64,000 nt of DNA, taken from assembly GCA_963971285.1 (NCBI GenBank), contig OZ020254.1, positions 19,498,932-19,562,931 on the forward strand. The letters run 5' to 3'. The position numbers were made by a program, and so were the translations under genes. This DNA comes from Astropecten irregularis (Eukaryota; Echinodermata; Asteroidea; Paxillosida; Astropectinidae). Of the stretch, positions 34,201-42,744 are shown piece after piece. The notes under the pieces were generated by a model. That model did no database searches. It saw only the letters and a program-made list of their open reading frames with translations, and had not been told where the DNA came from. Positions within the stretch are counted from its first letter, which is position 1. Every line of letters begins with the position of its first letter.

Positions 34201-37200
34201 ATTTGAATTTCACTTTACCGTTCTTTTCGACTTGCATCCGATGAACTTGTTCCGAGCGTGCTCGTAGAGTGGCAAGAATAGACTCATTTTCCAGACATAC
34301 CCTGCAAACACACACAATTCAAAGTAAATGACGGATAAACTCCACCCTAAATACTGGCTTGAAGAAAGACTACATAGTTTCCCAGCAATGAAAAATCAAT
34401 TTTCTTCAAAAAAATTCAATTGCCAAATATGTGTAAAACAATCAACATTAAATAGTGCACATTCCAATTCTAATTACCTATTGAATCTTTCAGCCCATGT
34501 CTGCTGGCTAAGCATTGCACTGTCTTTCGTTGTACTGAGATCAAACTGAAGAGAATTCACCTCCTGTTTGATATTAAAAAATACATCAATGTTATATTGT
34601 GTAATTGACTGTGCACAATACTATTAATTAAATATATAAAGTTGACTACTGTAACCCCTAACCCTAAAATGTATTCATATGTGATATTACATGTATATTC
34701 AACGCTTGTTGAAAGATGCCTTTGTACAGATGCCCTTGTAAAAGCAACAACTGGACATGTAGATTGCACACATAATGTAGGCCTATGGCCTAACAATCAG
34801 TATGGGCACTAACTCTCTGCACATATTAACCCTAATCCACCTTCGTACAACAGTTGTTTTTTTCTGTGGTAAGTGTGGTACCCTGAATACCACAATACAC
34901 CACAGTGTGGTTTGTGGGGTAATGCATGGTTTATGATCCAGTTCCCCTGTGGAAACCTTGGTAATGTGTGGTAAACAGCTCGTTTCGTATGGTAGGTGCA
35001 GAGGGTTAGGGTTAATACACTCAGGAAACCTCTTACTCAGGTTACAATACTCAACAGCAGCATTGTTGCTAACCCAAGTGAACATTACCCCTCATACTCA
35101 ACATGTTTGATGCATATATCTTACATGCTCTAGTGATTTCTTGATATCTTCAGCCTGTTGTACTGATCTGGATGATTCCTTGTTGATCATGAGAGCCTGC
35201 AAGCAAACAAAGATTGTTTGGTGTTAACAATAGTTACCAGCATAAAACAGGAACAAACATAATCACAAATCCTGCCCCCAAAATAACATATAGAGGACGT
35301 GCAGTCACGTGACTGGGACGTCATTTTGGACGGCAACGCTGTACACATGTATAATGCAAGTACGTACAGTGTATGTAACACACATGTGTTCGCGTAGCTT
35401 GCAAATCAACCGGACGCGTACGCAGAAGCAGAAGTGCGTGCATATAATGATGCTGTCTGGTACGTACGCGTGCGCGAATACGCGACGTGCGTGCGTACGT
35501 GTGCCGTCCAAAATGGCCGATAAGCTGTCAAGTGACGTCAAGTGCACACTCTCTATACAGTAGTAACCCTTCACCATAATACAGGACTGCAATAAAAAAG
35601 GAGATGTGTGACCAGACACAAGCTTAAAGGTAATATCATACTTTGCTTTTTTGTCAACGAAATACAGATTCATGGGCAGAAATATCAAGAAAGAAACAGA
35701 AACAGTCATTTCCAGTCCCATACCGTGCCCAATTTTTTTAGAAAACAGTGAAAAGTACTCACAGTTGTTGCAAATTTATTCACAATCATGACAATTGCTT
35801 TTACCCTTTTCTAGATAAATTCAGGCAGAAAAATGTTAACGGTATGTTTCTACAATTACAATCTTTATGCCCTGTAAGTTTAGATTTAAATATCTGTGAA
35901 GATTTCTGTTTCGGTATGCTACAAAAGTATGATGCTACCTTTAAAAGCAAAGAGGAAAGTTGCGCTAGTTGACGTAAACGTGAAATATTATTTACTGAAG
36001 TTAGCCAGAAAGCATAAATTTCTGATAAAACAGGTTCAGGAGATTGAAAGAAAATGTCGCCAACAAAACGGCAACAAAAGAACTAATGCAGAAATCTGTT
36101 GCAGGAGGGGTATATATTATAGCCAAAAATATCAAATAAGTGCATTACAAAGTGTAGAGACAAACTCAGAATGAAACGCAAAGAGAATGAATAAGATGAC
36201 GTGTGTGTGAATTGTAACTACTTACGTGTGCAAACTAAAGCATCAAAGCACATGATGGGCCAATAGTAAAAGCAGAGGAAGACATAACATTTATTCAATA
36301 CTGTATTGCTTGGAAACTGTCTTTGACAGTGCGTAATGATCAATTATTTAAACAAAACTGTAATTAAAACTCTGCACCTATCAGACAAGAGCTTCTTGCC
36401 ACATTATTACCACAGTCTCCACAGGGGGACTGGATCATAAACCAAACATTACCATACAAACCACACTGTGGTGTATTGTGGTACTCAGGATACCACACTT
36501 ACCACAGAAAAAGCATGTAGTAAACTGTGGTATGCAGTAGGGTTAGGGTTAACACAATAGAGCAAGTCTGTTCTACTACGTGTGTGTAAAAGTACACTAC
36601 ATGTACAAGTACAGGGTGTATATTATGCAGTTTTCTATTCCATGTATTCGCTAGTTAATTAGTCATGCGTTTGCATAGTCAACTTATACAGGTACTAGGT
36701 CTGTACAACAGCTGCACGGTCCTTGAGCCCGTTCATTGATATGCACCATTGATTTTTATGATTATCATTTTCACACACAATATGTGCCAAACAAACATGC
36801 ATAAAACTGGTACATAGAATTATACACGCTGCATACCGGTGTAATATGTGACATTTATTATGATACATTTCACTCTTCAAATTACAATGGTATCAGTGTA
36901 CATATATTGAGTTATTGGTGTCAGTGTACATTATTGAGTCTGGCTGGCATGTGCTGTATTTGGAACATAACATAAAATTTTCATAAATTTTGTCTGTTTG
37001 CCAAACTCCACTACAAGCATTAGTATTTCACGACACCTATTAAAGGTAATATCATACTTTGGTTTTTGTCAAAGAAATACAGATTCATGGGCAAAAATAT
37101 CTAGACAGTGAAAAACAGCCACAGTTTTTCCTTTCTCTTTTATTTTTGATCTTTTAAAAGATCAAAAAGATTTTCGGTCGTTGTTTTACTAATTTCTGGA

Positions 37201-38826
37201 TAAATACACATCATTTCAGGCGGAAAAATGTAAACAATATGTTTCTATCAGCACCATCTTCATACGCTGTAAGTTTTACATATTTCTGTTCTGGTTTCTT
37301 ACCAAAGTATGATACTACCTTATCATATATATCCGATATGTTTCAACAAAAATATGCATAAATTGTACCTTTTAAAGGTGGCCCAGCATTCAAAAGAATC
37401 CAAATATTTACAAATAATGTTATTTCTCACCTGACTTTGTAGTATTTTAATGGCTCTGTATTTACTGTCCAGTTGTCTTCTTGCTGCCTCTAATTCACTC
37501 TGCAATATATTAACCTCCTGAAAAAAATGGTGCAACACATTTACTGAACGTAATCAATATGGATATTAAAACCAAAGTATAAACCAATATCAACCAATGC
37601 TATAATTTTTTTTATTTCTTTAATTTAAAATGCTTGGAGTTAGGAGGACCTGATATTTTCTCTGAAATTTTGATCCTAGCAGGATCTAGTATGGACACAT
37701 CAGGTCCTCCTAACTTCAAGCATACAGAAAGATCCTGCTAGGATTGAAACATCAGGCCCTCCTAACTCCAAACATTTTTGCAGGTCAATATTTTGGTTGA
37801 TGAGCAGTTTGTAGTAATTTAAGAATATGAGCTAGTTGAATTTATACCTGCGTAGCAGACTCTAGCTGAGTGAACAATTCATTTTCCTGTTTGGATAGCC
37901 ACTGACCATTAACTCTATCACCTGAACCTAAGAATGGAAAACAAAGAAAGTAAGGATAGATGGCACACGTTTGTCAACATTAAATTGTTCATAGTATAAA
38001 ATAGTACAAGCCATCCATGGGTATGTAAGTGTGGTTAACAGCTCTTGTCTCATGTGGTAGGTGGCTAGGTACAGATGGTTAGGGTTACAATTAAAGCATG
38101 GAAGAATAAGAAGTGCTACCACCATTAGTACATTACTTTGACCACAGAGAGATTTGTCCATGCTTTGTCTAACACATTTATCAGAGTGCTATTGTTTCAT
38201 GGCTTTGGACTACCAAGCAAACAAAGATAGTTTGACTATCAGGGACACCAGCAACAAAGGACTGGATAGCTCAGTTGGTAAGAGTGCTGGTAAAGTATTC
38301 CGGATTCCGGAGGTCGCTGGTTCGAATCCCGCTCCAGTCAAATTTTCTTTGTTCACTTTTCAATGACTGAAAATTGTGGTTATTTGACGATTGACCTAAT
38401 GAATAATTGAATTATGTTCTTACCACCATTGTCGGACAGGATGTTCTTGAGGGCAGTTCTTAACATCAAAGTACGCAATCCTGATAAGAAACCAGTTCCA
38501 TTTGTGCTAGTACTAGTGGTTTCATCCTTGCGTAAACCTTGCTCATTGTGTTTATGCTGCCTTTCGCCAATATCAGGCTCTGGTGCTGAATGACGTCTGG
38601 TAATATTATGGGATGTTTCTGATGATAAGTCCACCTCATCTTTACTCACGGAAAGAATTTTACAAGTTGATGGGTCCACATATCCACCACACTCCACAGA
38701 TCCTGGCTTCAGGCCCAGTCCAAACCCAAGGTCACCTTTCATAAAACTTTGACCACCATCAGCTTCTAAATTCGGTCTTTTCGAACCCTGAATAACTTTC
38801 GATCGTGTTGTTTTACTCGTTGCCAT
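31258..38826 (-). CDS. CCDC125: Coiled-coil domain-containing protein 125 homologue (11 exons)
   Basis: Exons on the minus strand: 38826-38424, 37927-37848, 37517-37431, 35196-35125, 34563-34478, 34301-34219, 33795-33680, 33382-33272, 32671-32482, 32045-31906, 31374-31258. They sum to 1485 nt, 494 residues; remembered human CCDC125 is 511. Shared landmarks are GDLGFGLGLKPGS near the N terminus (human GDLGYGLGRKPGG), SELEAARRQLDSKYRAIKIL (human TELEASQRQLRGKEEALKIL), a Cys cluster GACLCRGSKPEPCGCAR, and EALAHQRLVAKMLAR near the C terminus. Most of the middle is heptad-like coiled coil. The vertebrate protein (Kenae) has been linked to control of cell migration; no enzymatic domain is seen. The donor at 32482 was chosen because it alone fits phase with the next exon; the other borders are clear. 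The exon at 33382 has a tandem CAG acceptor option. Confidence 0.88.
31447..31598. mobile_element. Palindromic miniature element
   Basis: GGGGCTGATTTCATGAAGCAC... and its partner TAGTGTTTAGTGAAATCCAG pair, with CAATCTTAAGAGT / CTCATCTTAAGATTAATC inner arms. A related fragment, GGGGCCGATTTCACTAAAGC, follows at 31601. Confidence 0.65.
31707..31880 (-). mobile_element. SINE leader fragment
   Basis: The minus strand carries the leader only (GCATTGCTAATGCTGCGCG, CCTTGGGATATGGTGGTATG, GGCTTCTGACTGCCAAACG); the tRNA part is absent. Confidence 0.65.
32823..33203. mobile_element. Inverted-repeat element in CCDC125 intron, CCTGTCCGCACTGGAC ends
   Basis: AAGCCCTGTCCGCACTGGAC and GTCCGGTTCGACAGGGCTTT form the ends. 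CCAGTGCGGACG, AAAGTCCAGTGCTGAC and AAGTCCAAGTGCGGACACC recur inside, as if built from repeated ends. Confidence 0.75.
33928..34172 (+). mobile_element. tRNA-derived SINE with AT-rich tail
   Basis: GGTGGCAAGTGCGCGTTAGGC (A-box region) and GGGTTCGATCCCAG (B box), then TTGGGTCATATGTGAGTAGA and GCAGCCAAGGGCGCTAATGA, ending AATTATAATTATTATAATA. Same family as 20795-21098, better preserved head. Confidence 0.75.
34826..35015. mobile_element. Complete telomere-like TTAA element
   Basis: Bounded by TTAA: starts TTAACCCTAATCCACC and ends GAGGGTTAGGGTTAA. Inside are GTGGTAAGTGTGGTACCCTG, GAATACCACAATACACCAC and GGTAATGTGTGGTAAACAGC. 190 bases. Confidence 0.75.
35289..35557. mobile_element. CpG-rich inverted-repeat element
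   Basis: TATAGAG / CTCTATA outermost, then GGACGTCATTTTGGACGGCA versus TGCCGTCCAAAATGGCCG. The core is dense in ACGTACG and CGCG words, unlike the AT-rich surroundings. Confidence 0.7.
35626..35944. mobile_element. ATCATACTTTGGT-family element
   Basis: AAAGGTAATATCATACTTTG left end, CAAAAGTATGATGCTACCTTT-type right end, internal blocks as in 15753-16093 with a shortened middle. Confidence 0.75.
36363..36552. mobile_element. Telomere-like TTAA element, inverted copy
   Basis: TTAA at both ends; the right end AGGGTTAGGGTTAA is intact, the left has lost its CCCTAACCC. Internal CCACAGTCTCCACAGGGGGA and CACACTGTGGTGTATTGTGG are complementary to the copy at 34826-35015. Confidence 0.75.
37042..37321. 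mobile_element. ATCATACTTTGGT-family element, internally deleted
   Basis: Both ends are present (AAAGGTAATATCATACTTTG / CAAAGTATGATACTACCT) with about 60 bases fewer than the 341 bp copy. Confidence 0.75.
37629..37812. mobile_element. Fold-back GTTAGGAGGACCTGATATT element
   Basis: CTTGGAGTTAGGAGGACCTG, ATCAGGTCCTCCTAACTTCA and ATCAGGCCCTCCTAACTCCA alternate in orientation; the flank TTTTGGTTGATGAGCAGTTT is typical of the family. Confidence 0.7.
38015..38090. mobile_element. Right-end fragment of telomere-like element
   Basis: GTGTGGTTAACAGCTCTTGT and GATGGTTAGGGTTA only. Confidence 0.55.
38180..38398 (+). mobile_element. tRNA-derived SINE, AGCTCAGTTGG family
   Basis: Leader with GCAAACAAAGATAGTTTGAC; tRNA part GGATAGCTCAGTTGGTAAGA ... 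GCTGGTTCGAATCCCGCTCC; tail TTTTCTTTGTTCACTTTTCA. It ends about 25 bases inside the intron from the first CCDC125 exon. Confidence 0.85.
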
Positions 38827-39557
38827 GGCAGAATATGAAGATTTTAGCCCTCTAAATCACTGCATGGCGGTTTTTCGTGATGTTTTTCTGAGCGTAATTT
38901 ACCACGTACACGTATGGAACAGTCAGAGCCGTGCAACACCTGTATATCCTTCCGCTGACCCTGAAAACTCACAAAATAGTCCGTTTTATTTTCGGTTTAT
39001 TTTAGTTTCATTTGATCCTAAAACTTCAAATATGACACAATTCGTGTCAAATTAACAATGAAATAAGTGATTCTACAAAATTCCGCAAATAAAAAGTGAA
39101 ATAAATTTTGCGGAGTGATATTGTAAATAAGTCATGTTCTGGAACTTTTGTTTTATAATTTTGAATATTATTTATTTCGATAATTACATCTTAATTTTTG
39201 AATATTTAATATACAAAAACGAGATTTTTTGTTATTATGTCAGTGTACTTTTGTAATTAAAATTATTTTAATGAGAATTATTAATTATTGATTTTAATCA
39301 TTTTTTTGCAAAATGCTTAACCGGCGCGGATCCCTGTCGTCTTTGTACATCGGAGATACACAGATATGTCTGTGTACCTGACTATTTTAAGTCATGCAGA
39401 TACACATGTGTACATTGCATGTGTACTGTGCACAATTGTTGATGTGTGATGTACAGTACGGTATTCGCAGAGTACAGATGACAGTCTTGAGTTTGACTTA
39501 ACTTATCTTCGTTAAATAGTCTTTAGAATGAACTAGAGCCCTTTGCTAGTCATTACA
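38827..39557. promoter_or_regulatory. Shared intergenic region between divergent CCDC125 and MRPL43
   Basis: About 730 bases separate the two start codons, which face away from each other. No repeat family of the window has inserted here, in contrast to the surrounding introns. Much of it is AT-rich (39055-39300) with a short GC-richer stretch near 39323-39345. A bidirectional promoter is inferred from the layout only; no specific factor site is claimed. Confidence 0.5.
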
Positions 39558-40963
39558 ATGTCGGGCTCCAGTGCTTTTTTGCGCAGTGTTTTGCAGAATG
39601 GCGTCGGACGTTACGTTTGTCAGTTGCAAAGACTGACATTACAGTTCAGCAAGACGGCTGGGAGTGCGAAAGGAGTCAGGTAAATTATTATTTATTGGAC
39701 TTATAATTATTATCATATAAATGGCATTGGTTTACAATAGCACCCGGTCCTATTACTTGCATGACTTTTTAAATAAAAGAATTACACTTTACTGTTACCA
39801 AATCTCACATGAACTGTATTAATTATATAAACGTCGGTTAACTTGGTGATTGTTATTGTTGATCAATTATAAGAATGATTATGTCTTGCCATGATTAATT
39901 AATTATTACCACATTTGTTTTACCACAGAGACTTTGTGGAAGAGGATATTGTTGAATTTGCTGAGAAGAACCCACAGGTGGTCTTGTACATCACCCCACA
40001 CACCAAGTATTCTCAGCCCAAAGTAGTAGCTGAATATTGTAAGTGCAATTCCTTCATATATTCAAGTTCATTTAAGGAAGTGTATATTTTGCTGGCACCG
40101 TCATTCTTCTGATTGGCCAATTCTCAATATGTCATGTCGGCCTTCTTTCTCTAAATGTTATTTTGCCAGAAATACATTCCTGCCGGCGTGACATAATGAA
40201 AATTGGCTAAGGGAACGGCAATAGTTGCATTTGCAGGAAGAATGCCAGTGCAAGCAAAATATACCACTGCCCTCTTTGCCTTGTTCTTTATGATTTCTGG
40301 GGGTCACAGGTTCGAATCCCGCTCCATTCAATTTTTCTTTGTTCACTTTTTAATAACTTAAAATTGATCCAGTCAGTTTCAGTGGTTATTTGATCATTCT
40401 AAGTTTTTGAAAAGTTAACAAAGAAAAATTGACTGGAGCGGGATTCGAACCAACGACCTTGGGAATACCGTACCGATGCTCTTACCAACTGAGCTATCCA
40501 GCCCTGTGTTTGTGGTGTCCCTAATAGTCAAGCATTTTTGTTCATTTGGCAGTCAGAATCCATGAAACCACTCACATACAGTTATATCCCAAGGATCATG
40601 AATTTAAGATACTTGCAGCATTGTTTTGTTTTCAATTTTCAATGATTGATTTATTTTTTTTAATATATGCTTACAGTGAATGGTAACAAGAGAAGCATCG
40701 ATCTGAGCAAACTCAGCCGAGAGGACATCTTGAAAGAGATGAATCTACTTAGAACCCAGTCAGGACAAGATATTGTACGCATCCGTAAGCAGTGGCACAC
40801 AGACAACCCTTCCATACAGGGATACTGGCATCCGTTCTACAACAAGCCCTCAGAATTGAACATTGAAAGCTTCCCGACTGAGAAACCGACCTACAAGACG
40901 CCCAATATAGCAAGGTTTCCGAAGATGACCGAGGAACTGTTAGCTTCAATAAAGCATGAATAG
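39558..40963 (+). CDS. MRPL43: Mitochondrial large-subunit ribosomal protein mL43
   Basis: Three exons, 39558-39679, 39929-40038 and 40677-40963 (TAG), encode 172 residues. The start [20 protein letters not shown] matches human MRPL43 ([20 protein letters not shown]). Further matches are [20 protein letters not shown] (human [20 protein letters not shown]), VVAEYLNG, and the strongly conserved [19 protein letters not shown]. The fold is the L51/S25/CI-B8 thioredoxin-like domain. The protein is a structural part of the mitochondrial 39S subunit, so it is nuclear encoded and imported; the N-terminal stretch has few acidic residues, as for a targeting region. Intron 2 holds two SINE pieces in opposite orientation. 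All splice borders and phases agree. Confidence 0.95.
40305..40620. mobile_element. Inverted pair of SINE copies in MRPL43 intron 2
   Basis: A plus-strand 3' fragment (40305-40405, from GGTTCGAATCCCGCTCCATT) abuts a near-complete minus-strand copy (40408-40620, GATTCGAACCAACGACC, ACTGAGCTATCCAGCC). The two can pair as a hairpin in the transcript. Confidence 0.8.
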
Positions 40964-41127
40964 TAGAGGTTTACCTATAGTGGCTTGGACTCCATAGCTT
41001 CAATGAACTTCACAATGTCACAGAGTTAACCTCACTGCATGACGCGATGACTCGGCAAGTCAAGTTGGCTTATTGAAAATGGTGTGGCAGTTCGATGAGA
41101 TCGTAATGGCAGATTATGTTACTCCAC

Positions 41128-41541
41128 TTAACCCCTTCAGCCCCGGGATTTGTTTATACCGGCCTCATTATCAGCCACTTGTCATTTAGAGGTCATCTAG
41201 CTGGGCTATGTGTGCAGGGAGCTTGATGTAAACAATTCAGGCATACAATGATTGAATGCCACTGGACATTAGCCCGAATTCCAGACGGACGCGATCAGTG
41301 TCTCAGCAGCTGTGTTCGAGCTCACAGATTGTGCTCTGCTCAAAAATGCTGATTTATTCAATGCAAATCAAGGGGGTAAATGTTCCACAATGAGTGAATC
41401 TTTTGGGACATTAAAGGTTCATTGAACCTCTTGTTCCAGACAGTACACCCATCCAATGTATTTCAATGGAAAAAACAATCATGAATATTCTCATGCCATG
41501 AGGCAAACTGCTACAGATGCTTCCCAGGCAGAAGGGGTTAA
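41128..41541. mobile_element. piggyBac-type miniature element, complete
   Basis: TTAACCCCTTCAGCCCCGGG and CCCAGGCAGAAGGGGTTAA inside a TTAA duplication. 414 bases, inverted relative to 30757-31182. It lies in the MRPL43 3' flank. Confidence 0.8.
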
Positions 41542-41569
41542 AAGATATTGAAGAATTTACCTTCTTGCC

Positions 41570-41735
41570 AATTAGCAATTTCACTTGCTTAGCACAATGT
41601 CGTTCAATAAAACAAACCACCATTAAAAAATTCCATTTGATATTCATGGTCAGCAAACAACAGCCAAAGAACAATCACAAATGATACACAGCACATGGAA
41701 ATTTGGTTGTTCATCCTGTTTTTAAGAAATTTTAT
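41570..41735. mobile_element. Partial GGCCAATTTCAT/CTTAGCA element
   Basis: AGCAATTTCACTTGCTTAGC at left and the core TATTCATGGTCAGCAAACA, GGAAATTTGGTTGTTCATCC; the right end is missing. Confidence 0.65.
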
Positions 41736-41854
41736 TGTGACTCCGTATAGTAAAATGCCCAGTGTACATTTGTAGAAATTGAGTACAACCATTCAATTTG
41801 AACATCAGTCAAACAAAAGTATTGTTTTCTTGTATTATAATTTTGAGAAGGATC

Positions 41855-41921
41855 AATAAAAAAGGTTGCAATGAAACACAAGGAAAAATAGAATTCCCAG
41901 AGTAGGTGTAAATCTTTTATT
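41855..41921. terminator. Converging poly(A) signals of MRPL43 and NOC3L (candidate)
   Basis: AATAAA is present on the plus strand at 41855-41860 (about 890 bases after the MRPL43 stop) and on the minus strand at 41921-41916 (about 830 bases after the NOC3L stop). The two hexamers face each other about 60 bases apart between convergent genes. Assignment is inference; other AATAAA words exist in the AT-rich flanks. Confidence 0.35.
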
Positions 41922-41981
41922 CAGTTTACGTGATATTTAACATTTCAATTGTACATGATACCAAACTGTATGTTCAACTAC

Positions 41982-42207
41982 GGGCATTTACGAAACGGAG
42001 GCTTAGGCTCAGGCTCCAGCTCTGACATCCATATGCTGAAAATATAGGTTGTGGTTTTCCATTGAAGCTGAAGCTCTGTTTTCCTTTTCAAACCAGAGAA
42101 TCTACTTCAGAACCGCAGCCGAAAGTCTACTTTGTTACCAGTTTTTTTTTCAGAATGGATTCACGAAATGGAGCTGGAGCCTGAGCCTCCGTTTCGTAAA
42201 CACCCCT
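41982..42207. mobile_element. GGCTC-ended miniature element
   Basis: CATTTACGAAACGGAGGCTT and GAGCCTCCGTTTCGTAAAC ends; core CATATGCTGAAAATATAGG. It shows the unexpanded left end of the family and lies in the NOC3L 3' flank. Confidence 0.8.
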
Positions 42208-42604
42208 AGTAGCTTGCTTTGCAAACTGTCTGCAACTTGCAAGGAAAGTTATCAAATTTAAACATACAGTGACAAAATTATTAATTATCCGCTGATGCAT
42301 CTCCTAACGACATTCAGCTCAATTCACTGTCTATATCCACTGAAAGTTGGCATCCTTAAATATCAACAAGGTTTTATCTGTCATTATTCCTAATTCCTGT
42401 CTGGTACTGTACCCTTTGTAGCTTGTTTGTAACTCTGCCCCACTAAAAAGAAATAGATTATCCATTAATTAACAAATTAAAAATACATAATAAAGATACA
42501 TGTTCATATACAATGTAACCTTTGAGCAAATGGTTCCTGCAAAGACCCAAGGACCTCTTATTAACAAGGTTTGACTGGATGTGCATATTTAAGCAGCACC
42601 AACC

Positions 42605-42662
42605 ACAATGCGAGAGCTGCTTACCACACATTACCACAGTCTCCACAGGGGGACTGGATATT
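42605..42662. mobile_element. Fragment of telomere-like element in NOC3L 3' flank
   Basis: GAGAGCTGCTTACCACACAT and CACAGTCTCCACAGGGGGAC only. Confidence 0.6.
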
Positions 42663-42744
42663 AATGAGGACTTCTTGCAAGCTGCATACTCGAGAGACGA
42701 GTGCAATTTCAAGGAAATTTTCAAGAATTTTTGAGGCGGTCCAT

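Noticed and set aside
38269-38341. Functional tRNA gene within the AGCTCAGTTGG SINE
   Set aside because: The cloverleaf is nearly intact, but base 33 is not U, the anticodon stem has mismatches and insertions, and the unit is always embedded in the same SINE leader and tail.
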